A DNA stretch of 64,000 nt from Corythucha ciliata (taxonomy: Eukaryota; Arthropoda; Insecta; Hemiptera; Tingidae): assembly GCA_038030265.1 (NCBI GenBank), contig CM075943.1, forward strand, positions 61,355,971 through 61,419,970, read 5' to 3'. Below are positions 21,421 to 32,378 of this stretch, piece by piece. The notes beneath the pieces are model-generated. The model ran no database searches, was not told where the DNA came from, and saw only the letters and a list, made by a program, of their open reading frames with translations. Position numbers and translations under genes: made by a program. How positions within the stretch are numbered: the stretch's first letter is position 1; each line of letters starts with the position of its first letter.

Positions 21421-22729
21421 TACCGATTTTTGTCTGATATAGGGTCCGTGGCTAACCCCCCCCCCCCCCCGTACCTGGGTACACTACTGCGTTGGGTCTG
21501 AAGTCCAAGTATAAAGCTGGACGTACTCGGACTTTTTCGGGTTGCTCCAAGTCCGGAAAATCTGCTAAGTCTAACTTTAACGTGAAACGCTCGTGGAGAT
21601 TTTGGGCTCTTCGTTATGGTACTAGTGCTCCTTCGTTCGTATACTTGTGGCACTGAGGGGGGGGGGGATCTATCCCCCTCAAATCCCCTCCCCCCGTACC
21701 AACACCCCTGCCTCAAACACAAAAAGCTCGAGCCGCATAAAGCGGACGCCACAGATAGCTCGAACCACAAGAAACTCCAATCCAAATAGCTCTAACCACA
21801 AAATTCTCAAAGCACAAAAATATCGAACCACATAAAGCTTCCATTGCAAAGCTCTCTGAGAGTCCCAGGACATCCTTGGCTGGGACGTGGGACAATATTA
21901 GCCAAATTAGCAAACTATGACTATCCGGGGTTCCCCGTGTCAGTTCGCAGGCCGGGATGTGGGGCAAAATTAGCGAAATTAGCATATTTGACCCCGCACA
22001 TTTCGCAACCCTATACTCATGCGACGCGCTTGGCGTCTTTGGGGCTATGGTGTTGCTGCTTATTATTCCTATCTCAAAGATCTGTTCTGACGTTCGATTG
22101 TTGGCTGGACGCACTAAAAAAATGACAGTGAACGAGAGCAAGACGCTTGCGTGTTCCATAAATCCAGCTCTTGGGTAATTGGTAATTGAAAAAGTAATTC
22201 AATTATACAGTAATTGTTATTTGTAATTATTCGTGGAAGTGAAAAGCAATTGGTAATTTGTAATTAATTCTCTTTTTTGGAAGTAATTTGTAATTAATTA
22301 CTCAAAAAGCTTAAATCCCCCCTCCCCCTTCACTGGTTTTTCTCTTTCCAGTCGCTTTTTGGTACACGCTGTATACATCCGCCAAAAATTGTAGGACATA
22401 ATGTTTCCACCTCATGTTATCCACTTGAAAATGGATTTTAGCACCCGAAAGTACAATTCAGAGCGAGTTTTCCCACCTAAGAAATTATTCACCGAATGTT
22501 GAGGGGTGGCACGCCCCCCCCACCCAAACCACCATCTATTTGCGCCCCTGGACGGCGTTAATTTCGCCCTCGGTAAAATAAGCTCCAGAATCTGAACGGT
22601 CATTGTTGCAGTAACTGATAAAAAAAATAACTCCTTCTGGGGCATTAAACATGAAGTAAAAATCAATATTTGCGGTGTATATAGTTCAATTTCTTATTAT
22701 ATACTTATTAATACATTAATTAAAATCCA
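21421..22729. other. Low-complexity and repeat-derived spacer
   Basis: It contains a C17 run near 21458-21474 and a G-run at 21657. A short degenerate tandem of about 15-18 bp with AGCTCGAACCACA/AAAGC words lies at 21725-21845, and the TAATTAC-rich stretch at 22175-22310. The open frames here overlap each other on both strands with biased composition and no motif. I see no gene. Confidence 0.5.
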
Positions 22730-23229
22730 NNNNNNNNNNNNNNNNNNNNNNNNNNNNNNNNNNNNNNNNNNNNNNNNNNNNNNNNNNNNNNNNNNNNNNN
22801 NNNNNNNNNNNNNNNNNNNNNNNNNNNNNNNNNNNNNNNNNNNNNNNNNNNNNNNNNNNNNNNNNNNNNNNNNNNNNNNNNNNNNNNNNNNNNNNNNNNN
22901 NNNNNNNNNNNNNNNNNNNNNNNNNNNNNNNNNNNNNNNNNNNNNNNNNNNNNNNNNNNNNNNNNNNNNNNNNNNNNNNNNNNNNNNNNNNNNNNNNNNN
23001 NNNNNNNNNNNNNNNNNNNNNNNNNNNNNNNNNNNNNNNNNNNNNNNNNNNNNNNNNNNNNNNNNNNNNNNNNNNNNNNNNNNNNNNNNNNNNNNNNNNN
23101 NNNNNNNNNNNNNNNNNNNNNNNNNNNNNNNNNNNNNNNNNNNNNNNNNNNNNNNNNNNNNNNNNNNNNNNNNNNNNNNNNNNNNNNNNNNNNNNNNNNN
23201 NNNNNNNNNNNNNNNNNNNNNNNNNNNNN
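22730..23229. other. Assembly gap of 500 N
   Basis: This is a placeholder gap of exactly 500 N. Whatever mRNA-derived sequence precedes 23230 is hidden in it. Confidence 0.99.
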
Positions 23230-23308
23230 CACGTTCCAAGTTAATTATAAAAGACAGCCCATACATGTTCACAACTAAAATGTATTATTACAAATAAAGT
23301 TTACTGAA

Positions 23309-23347
<39 letters not shown>
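23230..23347 (+). pseudogene. 3' end of a retrotransposed transcript with poly(A) tail
   Basis: The sequence after the gap ends with AATAAA (23293-23298), then 13 bases, then 36 A residues (23312-23347). That is the spacing of a natural polyadenylation signal to its tail. It sits inside a gypsy RNase H reading frame, whose recognisable coding stops exactly at the A run. It is therefore the tail of a LINE-mobilised insert, either a processed mRNA copy or a non-LTR element. The body is in the gap, so the parent gene cannot be identified. Confidence 0.65.
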
Positions 23348-23350
<3 letters not shown>

Positions 23351-24155
23351 AAGGGTAAGGGGGACGAAAGGTCTGTTTCTTGTGTCGCAGTAAATGTCCA
23401 CTCCGCCTACCCCGGTAACTTTCTTAAGTTGTAGAGACGGGTATTTTCCTTGAAGGGCCCTCTTCAATTCGTTATCCTCTTCTTGTAACTGTTGAAATTC
23501 TTTAAAGTCGATGAGGTTGATCGCTTCAATTCTCGATAAAAAATCAGCAACGACATTGTCATTTCCGCGAGAGTAACGGATGTCAGTAGAGAATTGGGAT
23601 ATGAAATCGAAGTATCGGAATTGCCGAGGAGTTGCTTTATCAGTATTTTGACGAAAAGCATAAACTAGAGGCTTGTGGTCAGTATAAATGACGAAAGGAC
23701 TGCCTTCAATCATGAACCGGAAATTTTAATTGCCTCGTATATGGCCAACAGTTCGCGATCATACGTGCTGTACTTCTTTGAGCGTTAGAGAGTTTTCTTC
23801 AGAAAAAACCGAGGGGCTCCGGATTTCCATTCCTGACTTGATGCATTACGGCTCCAACAGCGACATCCGATGCGTCAACCATCAAAACTAGCGGTAACGA
23901 CGCCGGGTGAGCGAGTAATGCTGCTTGTGCTATGGAGGTTTTGCTTGTCTCGAACGCGTGTTCGGTTTCGGCTGACCAGATGATGGGGGAGTCTTGTTTT
24001 TTGTCTCCTTTTGTGAGATCGTGTAATGTAGCTTGGATTTCGGCGGCACGAGGGATGAAGCGCCGGTAAAAATTGATCATTCCGAGAAAACGACGAAGAG
24101 ATTTGATGGTCTTGGGTTTCTCGTAGTTGAGAATAGCTTCGACTTGAGTTAAGCC
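23348..24155 (-). pseudogene. Ty3/gypsy reverse transcriptase thumb and RNase H relic
   Basis: On the minus strand, the end of RT reads KTIKSLRRFLGMINFYRRF. RNase H follows with VLMVDASDVAVGAVMHQ (first Asp) and FVIYTDHKPLVYAF (second catalytic segment), then RQFRYFDFISQFSTDIRY and VVADFLSR. Frame changes near 23715-23800 disrupt it, in a degraded stretch preceding FRFMIEGSPF. The relic is cut at 23347 by the poly(A) insert and at about 24155 by unrelated sequence. Its continuation motif (DTRNRPFVPLTLR) belongs to a different gypsy lineage from the integrase at 14.5-15.7 kb, so the two are not halves of one element. Confidence 0.85.
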
Positions 24156-24326
24156 AATCGTTTACGTCTTACGCACTTAAAAATCCAGATTTTTTCATCT
24201 TTAAAGGTTTTCAGGGGCCCGAGGTCCGCTCCCCTCGCCCCTGCCACGGTACGGCTAGAGTTTCTAAAGGGGATTAATGAGCTCTTCTTGGATCTGTCGA
24301 TCCACGTCTAGAGTCCATCTCCCTTA

Positions 24327-26767
24327 TACAGGGTGTTTCAGGAGGAATGATCAGGACTTTAACCAGTGATAGTACTAACTAGGACAAACCAAAATCGTCA
24401 TATGAACCCAGGGTCCCAAACGCTTCCCTTCTGAGTTACAGGTATTTTTGTCATTTTCTGGCCAAACGCTCTCTTTTCGTCAACAACCATTTTTAGCGTC
24501 GCAGCTATTCGTAACAGAAGAAAACCGATGACGGTTATGGAAAGAGCACAACATTTCCGTTCAAGAAATGCTGTTGCAACTAGCTGACGCCATGTTTTAG
24601 TACTTTCTTTTATTATTTGAAAAAACCAAAAACCGTAAATTGTAATTTTACTGTTTCTTACAAAGAAGATTTTTCCACAAACTTCAAAGTCAACGGCAAA
24701 GTCACGGTTAAGTTATTGATAAAACATACCAGTATTGTAAGCTACAAAACTACTTTTTAAATTTCACAATCGATGCATTTTTCGCTGAGATATTGCATCT
24801 AACGTTCAGAAATCCCTCATCAGGTAGTCAAATTGAGCCACATAGCACCTACCTAAAAAAATTGAAAACAGTCATTTCCCGAGTCAATCCTTGAATGTGC
24901 TCACGGAAATAATTTCATGAAACTAATGCCTGGAGTAATTTTGTCAAATAATTACTACAAATCCCTCCCCACCCTACAAAAATAACCAAAATCACAGAAA
25001 AATGATTGAATAATGTGTATTGTGGACTATGGAATGAAGAAACGGGATGTAAATGGGGGAAGCCTACAACTTACTCGATGGATTGATTTTCGTATGTCTT
25101 TTGTCCCCCCCCCCCATCATAAAAAGTACGAATTTACAACTAGTTTCAGGGGATTGACAATTGTTACTTTTCTATGAGATTATTATTATGGTTTCAAAAG
25201 ACTTACTAAGAGACACAATACATGGTTTTTCGTGCAGTGGAAGTTGTAAATTTGATTTAGATTCCATCCAGTTACGCGTGTTGTCGATTCCATCCCTCGT
25301 GAATGTAGCTTCGTCAGTGAAAAGAATAGTTGGGACTAAATGGCGGTTAGCGCCGAACCATCGACAAAATTGTAATCGGAGAACTTCGTCGCCGTCGTGT
25401 AGGTTTTGCACTTTTCTCAGGTGATAAGGATGCATACCGTTAATGCGCAATGTCCGCCATGCACGGGTATGGGGTATTCCGACTGCTCTTGATACTCTCC
25501 TAGTGCTTATGGAAAGATCCATTGTGACTAGACGTAGGATTTCATCTTCTTCGTTTTGTTCATGATTCTCCTGAAGGTTTCCTCTTTCGGAGGTGATCCG
25601 AGCGCTGTTCCTGTAGTACGAAAGGTGTCGAAAACTTGCCGAAAAACTCTAGGTGTGGGGATCGGTCGCTGTGGGAGTCGTCCACGATATTCGAGTTGAG
25701 CTCGTGGGAGTCGTCCACGATATTCGAGTTGAGCTCGAGCGGAATTCCCGTTGCAAAAGCCATAAATAAAAATTATGTCCGCATACTCTGAATGGAAAAA
25801 CAAATGCGCCATAATGAAATAGTTAAGTTTTTTAAGTACACGAACGAATCTAAATCCAGATTACAACTTCCACTTCACGAAAAACCATGTATTGTGTCTC
25901 TTAGTAAGTCTTTTGAAACAATAATAATAATCTCATAGAAAAGTAACAATTGTCAATCCCCTGAAACTAGTTGTAAATTCGTACTTTTTATGATGGGGGG
26001 GGGGGACAAAAGACATACGAAAATCAATCCATCGAGTAAGTTGTAGGCTTCCCCCAGTTTCTTACATCCAGTTTCTTCATTCCATAGTCCACAATACACA
26101 TTATTCAATCATTTTTCTGTGATTTTGGTTATTTTTGTGGGGTGGGGAGGGGTTTGTAGTAATTATTTGACAAAATAACACCAGGCATTAGTTTCATGAA
26201 ATTATTTCCGTGAGCACATTCAAGGATTGACTCGGGAAATGACTGTTTTCAATTTTTTTTAGGTAGGTGCTATGTGGCTCAATTTGACTACCTGATCAGG
26301 GATTTCTGAACGTTAGATGCAATATCTCAGCGAAAAATGCATCGATTGTGAAATTTAAAAAGTCGTTTTGTAGCTTACAATACTGGTATGTTTTATCAAT
26401 AACTTAACCGTGACTTTGCCACTGAAGTTTGTGGAAAAATCTTCTTTGTAAGAAACAGTAAAATTACAATTTACGGTTTTTGGTTTTTTCAAAAAATAAA
26501 AGAAAGTACTAAAACATGGCGTCAGCTAGTTGCAACAGCATATCTTGAACGGAAATTTTGTGCTCTTTCCATAACCGTCATCGGTTTTCTTCTGTTACGA
26601 ATAGCTGCGACGCTAAAAATGGTTATTGACGAAAAGAGAGCGTTTGGCCAAAAAATGACAAAAATACCTGTAACTCAGAAGGGAAGCGTTTGCGACCCTG
26701 GGTTCATATGACGATTTTGGTTTGTCCTAGTTAGTACTATCACTGGTTAAAGTCCTGATCATTCCTC
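24327..26767. mobile_element. Palindromic DUF4817-type transposon with ~0.93-kb inverted arms
   Basis: The left end is TACAGGGTGTTTCAGGAGG. The left arm (24327-about 25264) is the reverse complement of the right arm (about 25850-26767) over nearly its whole length with few changes. The right terminal ~20 bp are replaced by unrelated bases after ATTCCTC, so one tip is lost. The spacer of about 585 bp encodes part of a transposase on the minus strand. Very long arms around a small core suggest a foldback copy of a normal element, in which one flank was duplicated in inverse orientation. Confidence 0.85.
25264..25812 (-). pseudogene. Transposase relic with DUF4817-like N-terminus and DDE start
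   Basis: On the minus strand, the first part (25812-25528) reads SEYADIIFIYGFCNGNSARA then an RVFRQVFDTFRTTG segment, the DUF4817-like helical domain found at the start of an arthropod transposase group. After a stop and a frame change, the second part (25522-25264) has a helix-turn-helix-like segment STRRVSRAVGIPHTR, the linker VQNLHDGDEVLRLQFCRWF, and the first catalytic region ILFTDEATFTRDGIDNTRNW. Coding ends where the inverted arm begins, so the second and third catalytic acids are missing. A perfect 33-bp in-frame tandem duplication (25671-25703, 25704-25736) repeats RAQLEYRGRLP. The protein would have cut and joined element ends. Confidence 0.8.
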
Positions 26768-26980
26768 GAGCTTGCGAATAATCCCCTCATCTCATCCTCC
26801 TGAAATAAAACTGAGAGGTCGTCGCTAACTGGAACTCACCGCTTAGAGCACTTTACATAAAAATTTGAGAGCCAGCGCGCGTGATTGACTAGAGGTTTTT
26901 TTTTGGGGGGGGGGGGTTTAACGACCACACACCGCCTTGAGCTTCGTATTACCCAGAAACTCACCGTTTGCTTTTTCCAG

Positions 26981-27083
26981 GTGCAAAAAATACAACATCC
27001 CGATCGAAAAGATCTACAATAAAACTCAACGAGATAAATTCAGATGGGCGATCGACATGGCCGGACCGGATTATGTATTCTAA
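26981..27083 (+). CDS. Terminal coding exon of an unidentified host gene
   Basis: A strong 3' splice site (pyrimidine-rich TTTGCTTTTTCCAG ending at 26980) is followed by a 103-bp open stretch. In the phase that completes a split codon with its first base, it encodes CKKYNIPIEKIYNKTQRDKF and then RWAIDMAGPDYVF before TAA at 27081-27083. The amino-acid mix is that of an ordinary soluble protein and unlike the surrounding repeats. About 650 bp of AT-rich 3' UTR follow, with AATAAA at 27738-27743. Upstream exons were not found; the intron contains at least the 24.3-26.8 kb transposon. I do not recognise the family. The call rests on splice site, codon content and downstream signal. Confidence 0.5.
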
Positions 27084-28252
27084 AGTGGCTACCCGGTTTT
27101 AAAAGGACTTGAACTCATTTTACCCGAGAGTTTCTAAGTGAGTGTCGTGACTCCTTACTCGTCTTTTTTTGTTGTGTTTTTTTTTTTTTTAAGTGTATCG
27201 TAGTATTTTTCTCTATTTATTATATTCCATCAATCCTTACTTTGCTTTTTTTAAGTGAGATAAATGAGCTCATTGTGCAATGCGCGGAATTAAAAACAAA
27301 TAGTTAGGCGCGTTTTGTGCTAAGAACGGCGTCTTTCCTTGTAGTTAATGTATTTTTTAATTTTTTGAATCAAGAAATCAATTAATTTATTGACAGGAGT
27401 ATAATGAATGAAAGAACTCCTCTTATTTTTTGGATCGACAGATGTTGTTTTATTGAACTTTGGTTAAGATGCAAGTGTGAACGAATGAAATAGGTTTGTT
27501 TTTTCTCAACACTTATTTTTATTAGTAAAAATTGTACGTTTTTATTTTTATCCTTTAAATCATTGTGTTATTTCCTTTGTAGGCGTAAGTAAATTAAGGC
27601 TTGAAGCCTAGTGTTTCGAGTTATCTTTTTTTTAATGAACTAAATTCTTGATGTACAGATCGTGAAAAACGTTAACGTTAAGTTAGAGTGCTATTATTCC
27701 TAGGCACTTTTTTAGAAAGTAACGTTTTAAGAACTTTAATAAAAAACAGTGAAATATTTACTGAACTTTCTGTGTCAACGCTCCTAGTTTACAAGCGCTC
27801 GGAAGGTCTCTCCCGAATCGGATGTTACTAGATGCTGCATTTCGACCTACATAATACGGCCGTTGGGGCCTTGTACTTGGCGATGCCTTTGCGGCTTCTC
27901 AAAACTCATTTATCCAAAGCTCAATTTTGGCTATTTTGAGAGGCACACATCGTGAGGCTGGGACATCCTAGAGTTGTCAGATATTGCTGTTTTTTTTTTT
28001 TTTTTTTTCCGATAAATGGCAAGTACTCACTCTTTACTTCCCCATCATCCACCAATTCCGTTCCCAACTTTTATTGCTGTCCTGTTTTAGAATGATTAAG
28101 AAGATTACTGTCCTAAGCCGAATGTACCAAGGCTCATAATATTGTTTACATCCCAAGACCTCATTACCTTAAAAATGTTAATGAAGTCGGGGACTATAAC
28201 AAAATAAGACTTTTTACCATTTCAGTAGTGAGTTAGCACTTTGAGCTGCAAG
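27084..28252. other. Probable 3' UTR and AT-rich flank of N1
   Basis: AT-rich DNA with long T runs (27176-27191, 27991-28009) extends from the stop codon to the left end of the N1 element. Beyond the polyadenylation signal I see nothing coding. Confidence 0.45.
27738..27743 (+). terminator. Polyadenylation signal AATAAA
   Basis: AATAAA lies 655 bp after the stop at 27081-27083, in AT-rich sequence consistent with a 3' UTR. Transcript cleavage would follow within about 30 bp. It is supported only by position. Confidence 0.4.
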
Positions 28253-28493
28253 TATTGGCGATTCAGATTAACCAAATGCGCTCGGGTGGCGGTCCCACCG
28301 AAGTAGGAAGAGCGGTAGACTCTCCTTGGGCTCTAATGAGAAAACGCAGTTTTTGTTCTTTTTTATGAGTTTTTAGGATTTTTAAAGTTCATTTCTTTGA
28401 AATATTAGTTGGTATTACTACTTTCTTTAACAATAAACTCAGAATCGAGGATTAATTGAGATAAAATGAAGGAACTCGCGGTGAGAAAATTAC

Positions 28494-28609
28494 GGCGTTT
28501 TCCATTCACCGATAATTTCGCACTGCGAGGGAGATTTTTCCTTCCGTCCTTGATGAAGGATGGAAAAATCCCCCTACCCTATGCAGAATATTGTGCAAAT
28601 GGAAAACGC
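28494..28609. repeat. Long hairpin inside N1
   Basis: ACGGCGTTTTCCATT near 28494 pairs with AAATGGAAAACGC ending at 28609. The inner part GGGAGATTTTTCCTTCCGTCC pairs with GGATGGAAAAATCCCC around a short loop. The mirror copy is at about 57616-57733. It gives a misleading open frame (MKELAVRKLRRF...) in both N1 copies. Its outer arms resemble the hairpin at 7025-7108. Confidence 0.75.
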
Positions 28610-29650
28610 AATAATTTTTTAAATATCTTCGCGAATTTCCGGTTAAAAAGGGTTGTTCAGCCCCAAAAACAGACTGTCCTTAACCAAATATGTAATTTTC
28701 CCCAACAAGGGTGCGTTTATCAATGCACTTATTCTACAGACAAAGCTGGGATAAGTCTGGTTGCTATGGGCCTTTTTGTAAACAGTAAATACAGTAATGC
28801 AAAGTTATCCGAGGGATTGCTATTCCCAACGATATACAGGGTGTTTCAGGACGAATGGCGTATATTTTAATATGTTGTAGTACTAAGTAATTGCGACCAA
28901 AATCACCTTATTGACATAGGGTCGCAAATGATTTCTCTTGAAGTTACAGGCACATTTTCCTCCAAAAAGACCTTACACCGACTAAACCTTTTTTTGTACC
29001 CTTAAACTGCCGACGTTTTTGAAAAGATCACACAATTTTACTTCAGAAAATGTCGATCAACATCATTTTAGTTGCCTCCAAAAATTTCAGTAATTCGTTA
29101 AAAATGAAGAAAGCGGCGTTTTCTAAATTTCCTGTGTGAGTCAGCGCCAGTTTCTGACCAAGTGATCATAGTGAAATTTTTTCACTAAAACATGTCCGTG
29201 TTGAGAGCTTTCAAATGATTTTTGAAAAATTGAAATCGGTTCATTTTTATATGAGATATTGTACCTAACGTGTGAAAAAACACGGAGTAAGTCATCAATT
29301 AAGGCATAGGTGAAACTTCCTTAAACGCGTTATTACAAAGTAAAGTTGGTTTTTGCTGATTATTCAGTTTAATAACCTGTCTTAAATTTTCAAAATGAAA
29401 TGCACTATAAGTACCAAAGGACAAAACTCCCAAAAAATGTACCCCCCTCCCCCCCTCCGACAGTCAACTTGTAAGATATTGGGGGAAAACTTGGTATGTA
29501 CATTGAATAAATCAACCTAAAATGTATTCTAAAGAGCACCTACGTATTTTAATCATTTACAATCATGTCCAACAGCTGCTCTTTTGTTTTTCGTTTTCTT
29601 GTGATGCGTTTTTTCCTGAGTGAATATTTCTCACACACTATCTGTACCAA

Positions 29651-29890
29651 TTTCAGAAAGTGCAAAATCTACACGATGGAGACGAAATTCATCGCATTAT
29701 TTTTTATCACTGGGTGTTCGAGAATCAGGATTCCATTCCTCTTACTTTTTTTTCGGACGATGCCACGTTTACCCGAGACGGTAAATGAACAACAGTCGAA
29801 CTGGCGCCAGTGGGAGGAAGAAAACCCCAACGCCGCGATCGAAAAGCAATTCAGCGCCGATTTTTATGAATGTGTGGTATGATAGGGAGG
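29651..29890 (+). pseudogene. Transposase relic of the 28.8-32.1 kb element
   Basis: One frame reads VQNLHDGDEIHRIIFYHWVF then FFSDDATFTRDG, the linker and first catalytic region of the same transposase group as the relic at 25264-25812 (VQNLHDGDEVLRLQF, FTDEATFTRDG). Further on, in other frames, come RNWRQWEEENPNA and a MNVWYD-like segment. Frameshifts and a stop after FTRDGK inactivate it. The flanking inverted arms replace the missing N-terminal and C-terminal coding parts. Confidence 0.75.
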
Positions 29891-30281
29891 GATCTTATTG
29901 GACCTCACTAAACCGATTAATTAGCAAAGGCCGACAAATTTACTCTGTTATCAAACGCGTTTAAGGAAGGTTCACCTATGCCTAATTGATGAGTTACTCC
30001 GTGTTTTTTCACACGTTAGGAACAATATCTCATGGAAAAATGGACCGATTTCAATTTTTCAAAAATCATTTGAAAGCTCTCAACACGGACATGTTTTACT
30101 GAAATTGGCGAAAAAATTTCACTATGATCACTTGGTCAGAAACTGGCGCTGACGTACACAGGAAATTTGGAAAACGCCGCTTTCTTCATTTTTAACGAAT
30201 TACTGAAATTTTTTGAGGCAACTAAAATGGTGTTGATCGACATTTTCTGAAGTAAAATTGTGTGATCTTTTCAAAAACGTA

Positions 30282-31883
30282 CAGTGTCTCGCAAAAGTAT
30301 TCGTAAATTTGCATTTTTCATGAAATACCAGCGCTTGGAGAAATAGAGAATTCAATTGTTCAACTCGAACTCTTCTGATTGGTTGGAATGGTGGTCTGGG
30401 ACTATACTGGGGCCAAATTATCAGTTAGGAACTTGAGACCAATAGAGTACCAAGTATTACATTTCATTTTTGGATAAATGTAGCAAGCAAAAGTTTTCGT
30501 AACTGCAAGAGCCGTCACACGCCCTTATAAAATGGATGCTTCAGCTTCAATTTTCCGGGCGATATCTAGCCCCTCCACTCTTGCTCCATGTGCTTAGCAA
30601 GAAAAATAAAGTTTTAAGAAAATGGGGCGTAAAAAAAATACATCCATAGAGAAACGTCTTCGAATTGTATTTTTATGGGAAAAAGGGCACACGCTGAGGG
30701 AAATTAGTGAGCAGTGTGGCGTACCGATTTCCACCGCTCAGTACGTCATCAAGCGATGAAAGAATTCAGATACTTTGGAGGATGCGCCAAAAACCGGAAG
30801 ACCCAGTCTGCTAGACTTTCGTGACGAGCGAAAAATTTTAAGGAAAATTAAGGCTGATCCTCGCAGTAGTGCCGTAAGCATCGCTGTGGAGCTCCAAAAT
30901 ACGACAGGGAAGAAGGTTAGTGCCGACACCATCAGGCGATGTATCAAGAAGAATGGGTTCAATAGCAGAAGGGCGAGAAAAAAACCATTCATTAGTCCCG
31001 TGAACAGAAAGAAAAGAATAGAATTTTCGAAAGACTTCTTGAAGAAGGACCCTGACTTCTGGAAGGACGTTGTTTTCTGCGATGAGTCAAAATTCAACGT
31101 GAAGGGGTCGGATGGTTTGGTTCGCGTATGGAGAAAACCGAACACAGAACTGGAACCGAAGAATACAGTCGGGACTATGAAACACGGCGGCGGCTCAGTG
31201 ATGGTATGGGGGTGTTTTTCGTCAGCTGGTGTGGGAAAACTGGTTTTCATCGACGGAATAACGGACAAATTCAAGTACATTGACATTTTGAAGATGAATT
31301 TGAAAGAAAGTGCTAGAGTATTGGGCATTGAGAACACGTTCAAGTTTTACCAGGACAACGACCCGAAGCATACAGCGTACCTAACACGCGAATGGCTTCT
31401 CTATAAATGCCCAAAGGTTCTTCAGACACCTCCACAATCCCCGGACTTGAACCCTATCGAAAATTTATGGGCTTTCTTGGAGGCAAGAGTACGGGAACAT
31501 GAGGTTCGAAATGTCAACCATTTGAGGCAGGTACTTTCCACAGAATGGGATAAAATTACGTCCGATCGTACGTCAAAATTGGTCAAATCGATGCCTGATC
31601 GCCTAAAAGAAGTCTTGGCGAGAAAAGGATATGCGACGAAGTACTAGTTCCCCTACTTTATTTGTACGAATTAAAATTACGAATACTTTTGCTGCTTTCA
31701 TTTTCGTATAATCTAAAATTTTCTTGGATTGATTCCATGGCCTTAACGTTTTCTTTGGTTGTATCGATTGGTATTTGTTCTATACTCCTTTAATTATCAC
31801 TTGGATAAAAAAAGGGAAACTGATATTAATGAAATCTTATTTTGGAGGGGAACTTAAAAAAATAAAAAAGGGTACTTAAAGGG
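30282..31883 (+). mobile_element. Tc1-like transposon, right tip missing
   Basis: The element starts CAGTGTCTCGCAAAAGTATT directly after a TA (30280-30281) in the arm of the larger element. It shows an inverted-repeat/direct-repeat layout: outer left GCAAAAGTATTCGTAA at 30291-30306, inner left GCAAAAGTTTTCGTAA at 30487-30502, and inner right TTACGAATACTTTTGC at 31677-31692. The outer right repeat expected about 190 bp later (31.87 kb) is absent; host arm sequence resumes at about 31884. It encodes one transposase. With one outer end lost, this copy should not be mobile. Confidence 0.82.
30622..31647 (+). pseudogene. Tc1/mariner-superfamily transposase with one nonsense codon
   Basis: From ATG at 30622 the frame runs 341 codons, the usual Tc1 length, with a single in-frame TGA at 30757-30759. 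The N-terminus has a helix-turn-helix (KRLRIVFLWEKGHTLREISE). A GRPS-type linker (PKTGRPSLLDF) and a second DNA-binding part (SADTIRRCIKKNGF) follow. The catalytic triad is intact: Asp in VVFCDESKF, Asp in FYQDNDPKHTA and Glu in SPDLNPIENLW, a DD34E-type spacing. The open part after the stop begins at 30775. The enzyme performs cut-and-paste at TA sites. Apart from the nonsense codon and the lost outer repeat it looks recent. Confidence 0.92.
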
Positions 31884-32378
31884 AACTTAAGGGTACAAAA
31901 AAAGGTTTAGTCGGTGTAAGGTCTTTTTAGAGGAAAAACAGCGAATGGCTAAAAATGCACAAATGTGCCTGTAACTTCAAGAGAAATCATTTGCGACCCT
32001 ATGTCAATAGGGTGATTTTGGTCGCAATTACTTAGTACTACAACATATTAAAATATACGCCATTCGTCCTGAAACACCCTGTATAAAAAGAACAGGGGGC
32101 CTATTCTCTGACAACAAGCACTATTTTTTTCGCCAGCCTTGTGTTTATTTCATTCATTTGTTTGAAGAAAATTAATGAAATAAACATATGACTTCGAAAA
32201 AGCTATTGCTTCGGAGTTAGAGAATAAGCCCCCTGGATTGCTATCACTGCTGATAAAGAATATCCATGAAATAAGCTCCCAAAGTGGATGAGAGGGGTGG
32301 AGTTTCAAAGTAAATACCGGAAGAGAGTTGTGTTGCCATAACTACACAAGGAGAGGGACAGGGTGATTGTTTATGAGG

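Larger units (their letters stand above)
28835..32083. mobile_element. Foldback DUF4817-type transposon in N1, TA target, with a nested Tc1-like element
   Basis: The ends are TACAGGGTGTTTCAGG and its complement CCTGAAACACCCTGTA. Arms of about 510 bp (28835-29345 and the mirror side from 29945, completed at 31884-32083) are inverted. The other N1 copy has the uninterrupted site (ACGATATATAAAAGAAC in this orientation), showing insertion at TA. The central 600 bp hold a transposase relic. The right arm is split by a Tc1-like element at 30282-31883. Confidence 0.85.

Noticed and set aside
14545..24155. One single gypsy element joining the integrase at 14.5-15.7 kb with the RT/RNase H at 23.3-24.2 kb
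   Set aside because: Order on the minus strand is wrong (RT/RNase H would precede gag and protease), and the RNase H tail belongs to a different gypsy lineage from the integrase.
28466..28870. 134-codon frame (MKELAVRKLRRF...) and its mirror at 57756-57304
   Set aside because: The frame runs through a long hairpin of N1 and then into the end of an unrelated insertion. It shows no domain, and similarity of the two copies follows from N1 identity.
30738..31343. 201-codon minus-strand frame
   Set aside because: It is the complement of the Tc1-like transposase, which has an intact DDE triad on the + strand.
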